A stretch of DNA of 8,328 nucleotides from Nitrospinota bacterium (GTDB lineage: Bacteria; Nitrospinota; Nitrospinia; UBA9942; JAHJSF01). Both the position numbers and the translations under genes were made by a program. Of this stretch, positions 1 to 7,023 are shown one piece after another. The DNA lies in contig JAHJSF010000172.1 in the NCBI GenBank assembly GCA_018830405.1, positions 1 through 8,328 on the forward strand. The letters run 5' to 3'. Numbering within the stretch: the first letter of the stretch is position 1; each line of letters opens with the position of its first letter. The notes under the pieces are model-generated. The model saw nothing but the letters and a program-made list of their open reading frames with translations. It searched no databases and had not been told where the DNA came from.

Positions 1-1
1 A

Positions 2-59
2 GCTACAAATAGGACAGTTTATTTGCTACAAAACCGGACAATTCTATTTGTTGACAACA
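2..59. repeat. Tandem ~24-bp repeats, probable insertion-sequence end
   Basis: Two adjacent units start with the same eight bases, GCTACAAA (2-9 and 25-32), continue with GGACA, and end in TATTT; unit one is 2-24 and unit two 25-49. They are followed by the near-palindrome TGTTGACAACA (49-59). Multiple short subterminal repeats beside a terminal TG...CA are known from IS21-type elements, so I infer the end of such an element whose body lies left of the window. No transposase is visible here, so the family is uncertain. It could also be an unrelated regulatory repeat. Confidence 0.4.
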
Positions 60-151
60 CATTAAGAGAGGAATTTAGGCGGGTATGATTAATAATATCA
101 ATAGCCTAACAGTTATTATCCGGCAATTAGGTTGAAAAATATAGGTCAATG

Positions 152-526
152 CTATTCACTATATGAGGCGGAGCAACCCTCTGTCTCCCAAACAGTAATT
201 TTATCTACTCGCACCTGATTATCCCCATACGACTCCTCCCCCATCTTCTTGTAGATAGCACAGGCAATATTCTCAGCGGTGGGGTTCTTCTCTCTAAAGT
301 CGGGGTGGTCATTGAGAACGACGTGATCATATTGTTTAAGCACCCGCTTAACTATCTTCTTTAACTCCCTGAAATCTACAGCCAAACCAATATCGTTAAG
401 GGTTTCGGAGATAACCGAGACCTCGACTGCCCAATTGTGGCCGTGCAGGTTCTCACACCCCCCCTGATATCCCTTTAATTGGTGGGCCGATGAAAATGAA
501 GATTTAATTGTAAGGGTATAGGGCAT
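152..526 (-). CDS. queD: 6-carboxytetrahydropterin synthase / 6-pyruvoyltetrahydropterin synthase family (QueD-like)
   Basis: QueD converts dihydroneopterin triphosphate to 6-carboxytetrahydropterin, an early cytosolic step toward queuosine and other 7-deazaguanines. Counting from the ATG at 526, the 124-residue protein has the family's zinc ligands His15, His28 and His30 (in SSAH and LHGH), the catalytic Cys24 just before LHGH, the Asp67-His68 pair in YDHVVLND, the NPTAENIA motif (81-88) and the pterin-binding Glu114 in VWETEG. The reading frame extends 14 codons upstream to a TTG at 568, but family members begin close to the beta-strand YTLTIKSSFSSAH, and the extra stretch lies inside an inverted repeat, so I chose the ATG. 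Neither start has a clear Shine-Dalgarno. No queC, queE or queF is visible nearby. A PTPS-family enzyme with another pterin role cannot be excluded. Confidence 0.88.
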   Translation of the reverse strand: MPYTLTIKSSFSSAHQLKGYQGGCENLHGHNWAVEVSVISETLNDIGLAVDFRELKKIVKRVLKQYDHVVLNDHPDFREKNPTAENIACAIYKKMGEESYGDNQVRVDKITVWETEGCSASYSE

Positions 527-547
527 GCTGCTATCCGAGATATAGTG

Positions 548-642
548 TTTAAACGAAGTCGCATTCAAACGCTAACTGCGTTGGATTCGTCGTTAGCTCC
601 TCGCCGCCTTGTTATCATTTCGAATGCAACTCCGTGTTTAAA
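548..642. repeat. Imperfect inverted repeat, ~95 bp, overlapping the region upstream of queD
   Basis: The left arm (548-566, TTTAAAC...GCATTC) pairs with the right arm (622-642): 17 of 19 left-arm bases match after a two-base gap. Inside it, GCTAAC (571-576) pairs exactly with GTTAGC (592-597) around a 15-base loop. The element could fold into a branched hairpin as DNA or RNA. It sits directly upstream of the queD ATG and would form its leader if transcription starts further right. It codes for nothing recognisable. Confidence 0.6.
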
Positions 643-927
643 TGAACGCGGATAAGGTTAAACTGATTTTATTAATGTTTGTCGTCTTTTAGTGCTTAAT
701 TGCATAATCCTTGCTGTAGCCGACCGGCCTTTGGCGCGGCTGGCTTTGTCGTCAATCCTCGCCATAGACCCTGCTATGGCTGCGGTTGTCTTCGTGCCGG
801 TCGCGCCAAATTCTCGGTCTTAATACTTACGCAGAATTATGCAACTAAACACTCCCCGCTCATATATAATTGTTACGTTGATTGATTATACTACTTTCAG
901 AATGCAGGCTAAATAGAGAAAATTAAA
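643..927. other. Gene-free region between queD and era
   Basis: Apart from the 694-850 inverted repeat I find no supportable gene. The only open frame of note (from a TTG at 700) reads through the inverted repeat and has no family resemblance. The part next to era is AT-rich and contains the -10-like hexamers TATAAT (865-870) and TATACT (887-892). Neither has a convincing -35 at 16-18 bases, so the era promoter is only loosely placed here. Confidence 0.4.
694..850. repeat. 157-bp nested inverted-repeat element (MITE- or REP-like)
   Basis: Three nested, nearly symmetric stems share one centre. The outer arms 694-708 and 836-850 match at 13 of 15 bases (left arm GCTTAATTGCATAAT). The middle arms 730-744 and 796-810 match at 13 of 15 (left arm TTTGGCGCGGCTGGC). 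The inner stem GCCATAG/CTATGGC (761-767 with 774-780) is perfect around a six-base loop. The middle is GC-rich beside AT-rich surroundings. A symmetric, noncoding element with terminal inverted repeats fits a miniature transposable or palindromic repeat element. No flanking target duplication was evident to me, and copies elsewhere in the genome cannot be seen here. Confidence 0.65.
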
Positions 928-1845
928 ATGGAAGATAACTCCAACAGTTCAGAATTCCGCTCCGGCTTTGTTTCTATCATAGGAAGACCCAACGTAGGCA
1001 AATCTTCCCTGTCAAACAGGGTGGTGGGGACCAAGACCTCTATCGTCACCAGAAAACCGCAAACCACCCGCAACAGAATTACAGCCATAAGGGATGTTAA
1101 AGACGGGCAGATTATATTTATAGATACCCCGGGAATTCATCGCACTAATACAGCCCTCGGTAAGGCCATGGTGCAGAGTGCCCTTAAGACCTACCATGAC
1201 GCCGATATCCTCCTCTTCCTAACCGATTCCCATTCAGGAATTGAGGAGGAGGACAGAGACATCATAGACAAGCTTAAGGGGTTGAAGCATACCAAGGTCT
1301 TTCTGGTCATCAATAAGATTGATGATGTTAAGGATAGGGATATCCTGCTGAAGGTTATATCGGCCTACAACGAGCTCTACCCCTTTGAAGATACCTTCCC
1401 CATATCGGCCATGACCGGGGAAAATGTGGATAACCTACTCGAAAAAATACGGGCCGCACTCCCAGAGGGTCCGCAATATTTCCCGGAGGGTACTAAAACG
1501 GATCAGCCGGAAAAGTTCATCATGGCCGAGTTTATAAGGGAACAGGTTATTCTCTTCACCGGCGAGGAACTCCCCTACGTTACCGCTGTCGGCATAGACG
1601 ACATTCAGGCTGGAAAAACAGAGGGGGTAAAGATTGTCCAAGCCACCATATATGTGGAGAAGGATTCCCAGAAGGGGATAATAATCGGCAAGAATGGAAG
1701 TATGCTTAAGCAGATAGGCAAAGGGGCCAGAATGGAGATGGAAAAACGCTTTGGGGGCCAGATATATCTAAGGCTCTTTGTTAAGGTTAAGAAAAACTGG
1801 ACCAAAAGCTATAAAGGCTTGTATGACTTCGGGTATAGCGACTAA
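928..1845 (+). CDS. era: GTPase Era, 30S ribosomal subunit assembly factor
   Basis: Era binds the 3' end of 16S rRNA and acts as a GTP-driven checkpoint in 30S maturation. The 305 residues match the family length. The N-terminal GTPase domain shows G1 GRPNVGKS (19-26), the switch region KPQTTRNR (43-50), G3 DTPGIH (66-71), G4 NKID (129-132) and a G5-like SAMTG. The C-terminal KH domain carries the RNA-binding loop IIGKNGSMLKQIG and ends in VKVKKNW. The ATG at 928 places G1 where expected, with a weak GAGAAA upstream. It leads a tight plus-strand cluster: the antiporter starts 35 bases after its stop. Nothing about it looks disturbed. Confidence 0.96.
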   Translation: MEDNSNSSEFRSGFVSIIGRPNVGKSSLSNRVVGTKTSIVTRKPQTTRNRITAIRDVKDGQIIFIDTPGIHRTNTALGKAMVQSALKTYHDADILLFLTDSHSGIEEEDRDIIDKLKGLKHTKVFLVINKIDDVKDRDILLKVISAYNELYPFEDTFPISAMTGENVDNLLEKIRAALPEGPQYFPEGTKTDQPEKFIMAEFIREQVILFTGEELPYVTAVGIDDIQAGKTEGVKIVQATIYVEKDSQKGIIIGKNGSMLKQIGKGARMEMEKRFGGQIYLRLFVKVKKNWTKSYKGLYDFGYSD

Positions 1846-1880
1846 CCGCAAAATAATTAAAACAGGAAAGATTTAAAATA

Positions 1881-2810
1881 TTGCAGACAATTTTATACTT
1901 CATATTGGGCGTGGCCATACTCTACGTGGGGGCAGACTGGTTTGTCAAAGGGGCCTCCAGCCTATCGGCCATATTCAAGATAACCCCCCTAATGATAGGG
2001 ATGGTAGTGGTCTCGGCCGGGACATCCGCTCCGGAACTATTGGTAAGCCTGATGGCGGCCATTCGGGGAAACAGCGACATCTCAATCGGAAACGTGGTCG
2101 GAAGCAATATCGCCAATATCGCCTTAGGGTTAGGGCTTACCTCCATTATCTTCCCGACCAACATAAGGGAGAAGATAGTCAAAAGGGAAATGATCTTTAT
2201 GCTTATCGCCTCTATTGTTTTTGCCATCGTATCGCTCAATGGAACGATAGGGAGGTTAGAGGGGGGATTTCTTCTCATCCTAATGGTCTTCTTTGTAACC
2301 TATAGTTACAACACCGCCAAAAAGGAACATATTGCTAAATCTTTAGAGGTAATCGTAGAGGATAAAAGCCTTACACATTCCCTCTTGTGGCTCACTTTGG
2401 GGTGTGCCTGCCTCCTGTTGGGATCTCACCTCCTGATATCGGCCGGGGTAAAGATGGCGGTCTGGTTCGGTATAAGCGAACTGGTTATAGGTATCAGCCT
2501 AGTTGCGGTGGGGACATCTGTCCCTGAGATAGCCACTTCGATTGTCGCCGCCTACAAGAAAGAGTTTGATATAAGCGTGGGAAACATAGTCGGCAGCAAC
2601 ATCTTTAATATTTTATTCGTAATCGGCTTGGTGGCCACCATTAAACCTCTGCACGTATCTCCCGAAGTAATCACCATACACCTGCCGGTTATGCTTATGT
2701 TTGCTATAGGCCTGCTCCCCATAATGAAAAAGGACCTTATTATTACCAGAATAGACGGGTTGGTATTGCTGGCTTCCTATTCTATCTACATCGGTTATGT
2801 ATATCTTTAA
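1881..2810 (+). CDS. Calcium/sodium antiporter, CaCA family (YrbG-like)
   Basis: This inner-membrane exchanger is expected to move Ca2+ or another cation against Na+, K+ or H+. The 309-residue, strongly hydrophobic protein shows two inverted halves, each with the signature alpha repeat: SAGTSAPELLVSL followed by GNVVGSNIANI in the first half, and AVGTSVPEIATSI followed by GNIVGSNIFNI in the second. The acidic residue in each PE motif is the conserved ion ligand of the family. About ten membrane segments are expected. Translation appears to start at a TTG (1881), supported by AGGAAAG at 1863-1869. It lies 35 bases after era and 15 bases before the mutS fragment, so all three were probably co-transcribed. 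The transported ion cannot be told from sequence alone. Confidence 0.9.
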   Translation: MQTILYFILGVAILYVGADWFVKGASSLSAIFKITPLMIGMVVVSAGTSAPELLVSLMAAIRGNSDISIGNVVGSNIANIALGLGLTSIIFPTNIREKIVKREMIFMLIASIVFAIVSLNGTIGRLEGGFLLILMVFFVTYSYNTAKKEHIAKSLEVIVEDKSLTHSLLWLTLGCACLLLGSHLLISAGVKMAVWFGISELVIGISLVAVGTSVPEIATSIVAAYKKEFDISVGNIVGSNIFNILFVIGLVATIKPLHVSPEVITIHLPVMLMFAIGLLPIMKKDLIITRIDGLVLLASYSIYIGYVYL

Positions 2811-2825
2811 GAAGAGTATTGGAAT

Positions 2826-3074
2826 ATGAGCAGCGAAACCGCCACACCGGCCATGCAGCAGTATCTGAACATCAAGAAGGAGCACCCCGATGCCTTTCTC
2901 TTCTACCGTATGGGAGATTTCTACGAGATGTTCTTTGAGGATGCGGTTGAAGGCTCTAAAGTATTAGAGATAGCCCTAACCACCCGCGACCGTCATAAAG
3001 AGAACCCTATCCCGATGTGCGGCATCCCCCCCACCTCAACAACTCAAAAGGCAGGGAAGCAAGCAGCACATTAG
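2826..3074 (+). pseudogene. mutS: Truncated 5' fragment of mutS (DNA mismatch-recognition ATPase)
   Basis: The fragment encodes only the start of MutS domain I. It includes the mismatch-reading motif [15 protein letters not shown] (residues 26-40; the Phe-x-Glu in DFYEMF contacts the mismatch in the family), then LEIALTTRD and PIPMCGIP. After GIP the sequence is disturbed: the usual YHS..NYIA.L segment is missing or scrambled, KAGKQAA (near 3049-3069) is still recognisable, and the frame then stops at 3072-3074. Full MutS has roughly 850-900 residues, so no ATPase, clamp or connector remains and this copy cannot work in mismatch repair. It follows the antiporter by 15 bases, the likely ancestral position of mutS. 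A second mutS start lies at 8212. Confidence 0.9.
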
Positions 3075-3122
3075 AACTAAGGCTTTTGACCGTATCTTAA
3101 TCAATCATTCAATACCTTCACA

Positions 3123-4262
3123 TCAAAACGCTACGGCTAACTGGACGGTCACCTGATTCGCATTATCTCCTGTACCTCCCTCACTTTCAGAGTAATCCGT
3201 ATCTGTAAAATATTCTACTGCCAAGGCAGTGTTCTCAAAAATATCCATCGACGCCGTCATAATAAAACGTTTTTCAGGTAATGTAAGGGCAAGCGCCTCT
3301 TCGGTTTTCTGATAACCGAAGGCCAATTTCTTTTCTTTACCAATATCATCCCAAGTGTAAGCCGCCTCCACATTCCAAGATACCGGCTTGGCACCTTTAC
3401 CCTCAAAAGCAAGTTCAGTATCCTTAAAGTTATCTAAAGCCGCTACATATTCTACAATAAAGCCAAACTGCCCACAATCAACATGGGTGTGGGCCGAAAA
3501 TCCTTTAACAAGATCTGTAATTTCCGATCCCGGAAGGGAGTCGGACAGACCATCAGAATCGGCAATGTTGCTGATCCATCCGGCGCCAACATCAATTTTT
3601 GTACTATCACTCGCAAAGAGATAACCGACATTTGCTCCAAAAGAGTTTATTGTGTCGCTTGCGTCAACCTTGTTTATGTCGCCATTAAAGGCATAAAATG
3701 ACCCATAAAACTCTTTCGATTCCATACCAAACAGAATCGAACTCTCCCTACTCTCGCCAACTGCTTGAGCAAGGGGAGACTGTATCGTATTGCTCTCAAA
3801 CAAACCGAATGGCACAGTCATCTTACCTGCCGAGAGATAGTAAGGATGTTTTTCGGTATCCCCTATGGTGATATACCCCTGATTAACATCCATCGGTTCT
3901 GTATCATCCTCTTCCCACAAGAGAAGAATATGAGCATTTACCCATTCAGATACTTTTACATCAAACCCCAACTCTACCGTAGCCAGCGTAATATCGCTTT
4001 CGTCTTTTCCGGCATAATTATTCTTCGAAAAAGTCTCAATCTCCACAAGACCACTCAGGCTAACCCGTTCAGAGATTTTTCCAAGATTTGATTCCTGTAT
4101 GTCTAATCTTTCCTCCAAAGCAGTAATCCTTGACTCTGCATTCAGGATGTCTTTGTTCGCATTCTCAGCAAAAACCGGCAATGTTCCCATAAAGAGAATA
4201 CAAACAACCGCAAACACGGTCACTATTTTTTCTATGGTTTTCCTATTAACATCTCTATTCAT
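3123..4262 (-). CDS. Outer-membrane beta-barrel porin, LbtU-like (possible siderophore porin)
   Basis: The 379-residue protein has a signal peptide: charged MNRDVNRK, a hydrophobic run, then a probable cut after PVFA (about residue 32). Next come a short coiled-coil-like stretch (ILNAESRITALEERLDIQESN), alternating beta-strand sequence to the end, and a terminal Phe (LAVAF) typical of outer-membrane barrels. The overall plan resembles the LbtU family, whose Legionella member takes up the siderophore legiobactin. That family match is from memory and the substrate is inferred. I chose the ATG at 4262 because an AAAGGGAGCAAGG purine-rich site precedes it and the signal peptide starts there; an in-frame TTG at 4304 would add 14 unneeded residues. 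It follows the Feo operon by 125 bases on the same strand, with a possible metal-repressor half-site at 4309-4324. Confidence 0.72.
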   Translation of the reverse strand: MNRDVNRKTIEKIVTVFAVVCILFMGTLPVFAENANKDILNAESRITALEERLDIQESNLGKISERVSLSGLVEIETFSKNNYAGKDESDITLATVELGFDVKVSEWVNAHILLLWEEDDTEPMDVNQGYITIGDTEKHPYYLSAGKMTVPFGLFESNTIQSPLAQAVGESRESSILFGMESKEFYGSFYAFNGDINKVDASDTINSFGANVGYLFASDSTKIDVGAGWISNIADSDGLSDSLPGSEITDLVKGFSAHTHVDCGQFGFIVEYVAALDNFKDTELAFEGKGAKPVSWNVEAAYTWDDIGKEKKLAFGYQKTEEALALTLPEKRFIMTASMDIFENTALAVEYFTDTDYSESEGGTGDNANQVTVQLAVAF

Positions 4263-4308
4263 TTTCCTTGCTCCCTTTGTTAAACCGATTAAACAAACAG
4301 ACAATTCT

Positions 4309-4324
4309 TTCGAGATTGTCTAAC
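4309..4324 (-). promoter_or_regulatory. Possible degenerate DtxR-type operator upstream of the porin
   Basis: On the minus strand this reads GTTAGACAATCTCGAA. The first nine bases equal those of the site upstream of the repressor gene (GTTAGACAA), but the second half is poorly kept: 11 of 16 overall. It lies 46-62 bases upstream of the porin ATG, a sensible place for an operator. A separate inverted pair, GACAAT/ATTGTC (4300-4305 and 4315-4320), overlaps it. The site is suggestive rather than proven. Confidence 0.3.
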
Positions 4325-4387
4325 ACCTCACGTTTGTGATACCTCCGGTTTTCCAGTCGGGCACAATTTGTAAGAATTAATAAAGAG

Positions 4388-4561
4388 TCAGCTCTGCTTG
4401 CACAGTGGCGGACATCTCTTAAACCTTCTTTTCTCTTTTTTTTCGACCTGAACTATTTCTGAGTCATGTATAGTTATCACCACCTCCCCGTAGTTCACCT
4501 GTTGTATGAAATCGACGACTTCAGTCAAAACGTTTTTATCAACCTTCCTCTCAACAGTCAT
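4388..4561 (-). CDS. Small DUF2292/YezD-like protein
   Basis: This 57-residue protein resembles the DUF2292/YezD family in its core VLTEVVDFIQQVNYGEVV followed by ITIHDSEIVQVEKKEKRRF, matching the family pattern 'YGs..I.vhdskIVQIEktEK.R'. The family's function is unknown to me. Unlike the short family core, it ends in a cysteine pair, RCPPLCKQS. The frame is open further up to an ATG at 4618. I prefer the ATG at 4561 because AAGGGGGT (4566-4573) sits just upstream and the family core then begins at the usual distance. Its start overlaps the last 11 bases of the Cys-rich gene, which suggests coupled translation as the last gene of the Feo operon. It may have an iron-linked or redox role, but that is inference from position only. 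Confidence 0.78.
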   Translation of the reverse strand: MTVERKVDKNVLTEVVDFIQQVNYGEVVITIHDSEIVQVEKKEKRRFKRCPPLCKQS

Positions 4562-4694
4562 GCTTACCCCCTTCACAGATGCTATTGTTTTCACATCCAC
4601 AACATGAACTTTTCCCATTAAAACTTTTTATGATATTTCGAGCAAGAAGCCCGATGCTTATAAAAACAATCGTCAATACAATTATCTTTTCCAT
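4551..4694 (-). CDS. FeoB-associated Cys-rich membrane protein
   Basis: This is a 47-codon gene. An N-terminal membrane segment (roughly residues 4-18, IIVLTIVFISIGLLA) is followed by a basic stretch and a cysteine cluster SSCCGCENNSIC, ending KHDC: five cysteines in all. This is the plan of the small FeoB-associated Cys-rich family found after feoB in many bacteria; its exact job is unsettled, with iron hand-over or support of the FeoB pore proposed. The ATG lies one base after the feoB stop codon, and the feoB 3' end supplies a purine-rich TTGGGGAT as ribosome site. Its stop overlaps the start of the DUF2292-like gene by 11 bases. The spacing, topology and cysteines together make this a real gene despite its size. 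Confidence 0.85.
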   Translation of the reverse strand: MEKIIVLTIVFISIGLLARNIIKSFNGKSSCCGCENNSICEGGKHDC

Positions 4695-4695
4695 T

Positions 4696-6792
4696 TTATA
4701 TCCCCAATCCTAAAATCATTCCTCCCTGGTACACAATAAAAGAGGCAGACCATGCCATAACCGTTGTCCAAAACATAAGGAACAGTGTCCACTTTAACTT
4801 CGAACCGGATTCCTCGTAAAATACTGCCATAGCAACAAAACATGGCATATAAATAAGGCAGAAGATAAGAAACGACATCGCCTTCAAGGGACTCCACGAA
4901 GGATCTTTTTGCAATTTCTCCCTCAATGTCTCTGTCTCTTCAACATCAACCTCTCCAAGCGAATAGATCGTTCCAAAGGTACTTACAACAACCTCTTTAG
5001 CGGCTACCCCTGCAAGCAGAGCGATTCCGCTTCGTCCATCCATCCCGATAGGTTTTACAAGCGGCTCAATAAGGCTGCCTGCCTTACCCGCATAACTCTG
5101 TTCTAACTGTATCGTTGCAATCTCGCTATCTGTCATACCCTCCTTTGTTACTCCTGAATTTTGAGGAAATGTAAACCCTGCCCAGATAATGATCGAAATA
5201 AGAACAATGATTGTCCCCGCTTTTTTTACGTACAGCCAGCCTCGCTCCCCCATCTTGAGGAGTAAACCTTTGATCGTTGGAACCCTGTAAGGGGGAAGCT
5301 CCATAACAAAATGAGAAACTTCCCCTTGAAAAACAAACTTTTTTAAAAGCCAGGCAGAGCAAAAGGCGATTACTATACTCAGGATATACATCAGAAACAT
5401 AATATTCGTGCTATAGCTCGCCGGGAAAAATGCACCGATAAAAAGAGCAAATATCGGTAGTTTGGCTCCACAGATCATAAATGGGACGACCATCATCGTA
5501 ATAAGCCGATCCTTTTTGCTTTCAAGTGTACGTGTCGCCATAATCCCGGGGATAGCACACCCGTTAGTCGAAATCATCATTGGCAGAAAAGACTTCCCAT
5601 GAAGACCAAACTTGCTCATCAGCCTATCCATAACAAAGGCTGCGCGTGCCATGTAACCGGAATCTTCAAAAAATGCAATCGCAAAAAACATAAAAAGCAC
5701 CAGTGGCAAAAACCCCAATACGCCTCCGACACCACCAATAATCCCGTCAACCAGAAAAGATTGAAACAGCCCTGCAGGAACTATCGAAGCGACCGTTTCG
5801 CCAAACCAGCCGAAGAAGGTCTCAAAATAACCAACGACCGGCTCAGAAAAAGTAAAGGTAAATTTAAAAATGGCGTACATAACAAGAGCGAATATAGGGA
5901 TTCCGAATAACCTGTTCAGGACAATCCTGTCGATACTATCCGACAAATCGTGCCTCTCCTCAATTGTCGTCTCCTTCAATGCCTGCGTACACGCCCCACT
6001 GATAAAACCGTAACGCCTGTCTGCAATAATCACTTCAGGATCATCCCCGAAATGAGCCTGCAAATGACTCCTGCTCTTTTCGTTTTGGGCGGTAGCTTCC
6101 TGTCCGACAGAACAGTTGCGGATAATATCCAAGACAGAGGAATCATTTTCCAACATCTTTATAACAAGCCATCGCCATGGATATCTATTAACCAACTCTT
6201 TATCTTTTTTGAGTATTTGTTCCAGCTTACACATCTCCTCTTGAACTTCCGGCCCATATTTTACATGGATTTTTGATGCCTTAATCTTGTTCTCGTGGGT
6301 TTTTATGACGGCGGCCAAAAGCTCTTTTGTCCCTATATTTTTATTTCCAATGGTCGGTACAATAAGCATTGCAAGCAGCTTTGACAATTCTGAGTAATCG
6401 ACATCTTGCCCTTTCTTTTCTGCCATATCGCTCATGTTCATTGCCAGAATCAGGGGAGTATCCAGTTCCATCAACTGGGTGACAAGATAAAGATTTCTTT
6501 CCAAGTTGGATGAGTCAATAATGCTTACTATGACATCCGGATGTTCCTGAACAATGAAATCTCTCGCTACAAACTCATCTTCGGAATAGGGAGACAAACT
6601 GTATGTTCCGGGCAGATCAACAACATTTATCTCATAATCTTGGAAACTTGTTTTGCCCTCCTTTTTCTCAACGGTTACCCCCGGATAATTACCCACATGC
6701 TGGCGTGCACCGGTCAAATTATTAAAAATTGTGGATTTTCCCGAGTTTGGGTTACCGGCAAGCGCGATAGTGATCTGTTTTTTCTTCATCAT
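4696..6792 (-). CDS. feoB: Ferrous iron transporter FeoB
   Basis: FeoB is the inner-membrane Fe2+ permease, with a cytosolic G-protein domain. The 698-residue protein shows G1 GNPNSGKS (13-20), the G2 Thr40 in GVTVEKKEG, G3 DLPG (59-62) and G4 NMSD (119-122). A helical spacer follows, then the C-terminal pore with the two Gate motifs: NGCAIPGIMATRTLE and, further on, CGAKLPIFALF, each holding the conserved cysteine. The last part (LIYMPCFVAMAVFYEE) matches the FeoB C-terminal membrane block. Length is usual for the family and no frame damage is seen. Two ATGs occur in a row; GAGGAGT lies just upstream, next to the feoA stop, 6 bases away. It is the core of the feoA-feoA-feoB operon. Confidence 0.97.
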   Translation of the reverse strand: MMKKKQITIALAGNPNSGKSTIFNNLTGARQHVGNYPGVTVEKKEGKTSFQDYEINVVDLPGTYSLSPYSEDEFVARDFIVQEHPDVIVSIIDSSNLERNLYLVTQLMELDTPLILAMNMSDMAEKKGQDVDYSELSKLLAMLIVPTIGNKNIGTKELLAAVIKTHENKIKASKIHVKYGPEVQEEMCKLEQILKKDKELVNRYPWRWLVIKMLENDSSVLDIIRNCSVGQEATAQNEKSRSHLQAHFGDDPEVIIADRRYGFISGACTQALKETTIEERHDLSDSIDRIVLNRLFGIPIFALVMYAIFKFTFTFSEPVVGYFETFFGWFGETVASIVPAGLFQSFLVDGIIGGVGGVLGFLPLVLFMFFAIAFFEDSGYMARAAFVMDRLMSKFGLHGKSFLPMMISTNGCAIPGIMATRTLESKKDRLITMMVVPFMICGAKLPIFALFIGAFFPASYSTNIMFLMYILSIVIAFCSAWLLKKFVFQGEVSHFVMELPPYRVPTIKGLLLKMGERGWLYVKKAGTIIVLISIIIWAGFTFPQNSGVTKEGMTDSEIATIQLEQSYAGKAGSLIEPLVKPIGMDGRSGIALLAGVAAKEVVVSTFGTIYSLGEVDVEETETLREKLQKDPSWSPLKAMSFLIFCLIYMPCFVAMAVFYEESGSKLKWTLFLMFWTTVMAWSASFIVYQGGMILGLGI

Positions 6793-6798
6793 CTTTTT

Positions 6799-7023
6799 TT
6801 ACTCCTCTTCAACAACGATTTTAGTTGCCAACCCATGCCCCAAGGCAACCTTTGCCCCCTTTATAAGCACAGTAACAGGGCCATAGCCACTATTTTGTAA
6901 CACCTTCAACTTCTCTCCCGGCACCAATCCCATGTCGGCAAGGTGCCTCTTTGCACCCATCCCCCCCTCAATCGAAACAAACGTTAAATCTGTCTTTGTG
7001 GGTGCCTTAATTAACTTAAGCAT
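6799..7023 (-). CDS. feoA: FeoA-family SH3-like protein, second copy (next to feoB)
   Basis: FeoA is a small cytosolic SH3-fold protein needed for FeoB-dependent Fe2+ uptake, thought to act on the FeoB G-protein or pore. This 74-residue copy has the family core GGMGAKRHLADMGLVPGEKLKVLQ followed by GPVTVLIKGAKVALGHGLATKI, with the signature L.DMGL.PG turn and a terminal acidic VVEEE. The ATG at 7023 has AGAGGAC upstream and overlaps the end of the preceding feoA by 13 bases, implying coupled translation. FeoB follows after 6 bases. It differs clearly from the upstream copy in sequence, so the pair is an old paralogue pair, not a fresh duplication. Confidence 0.92.
   Translation of the reverse strand: MLKLIKAPTKTDLTFVSIEGGMGAKRHLADMGLVPGEKLKVLQNSGYGPVTVLIKGAKVALGHGLATKIVVEEE

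Noticed and set aside
527-568. N-terminal 14-codon extension of queD from a TTG
   Set aside because: The family starts near the first beta-strand, the extension overlaps a repeat element, and no ribosome site supports the TTG.
569-625. Integron attC-like site (GCTAAC/GTTAGC and a minus-strand GATAACAAGG)
   Set aside because: The core boxes do not fit RYYYAAC and GTTRRRY, and no integron integrase or cassette array is seen.
700-885. 61-codon open frame from a TTG, plus strand
   Set aside because: It runs through the nested inverted repeat, has no ribosome site and no family likeness; the open frame is a by-product of the repeat.
1922-2278. 118-codon minus-strand frame inside the antiporter gene
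   Set aside because: It is antisense to a well-supported CaCA antiporter and has no recognisable domain.
3075-3122. Attachment-site-like direct repeat at the island edges
   Set aside because: Comparing 3070-3122 with the bases before 8212 gave only a shared TCATTCA, too short to count.
4562-4618. Upstream ATG giving a 76-residue YezD-like protein
   Set aside because: It would overlap most of the Cys-rich gene and lacks a good ribosome site, while the ATG at 4561 has AAGGGGGT just upstream.
6541-6900. 119-codon plus-strand frame across the feoB/feoA start region
   Set aside because: It is antisense to FeoB and FeoA coding sequence with clear motifs; no independent support.
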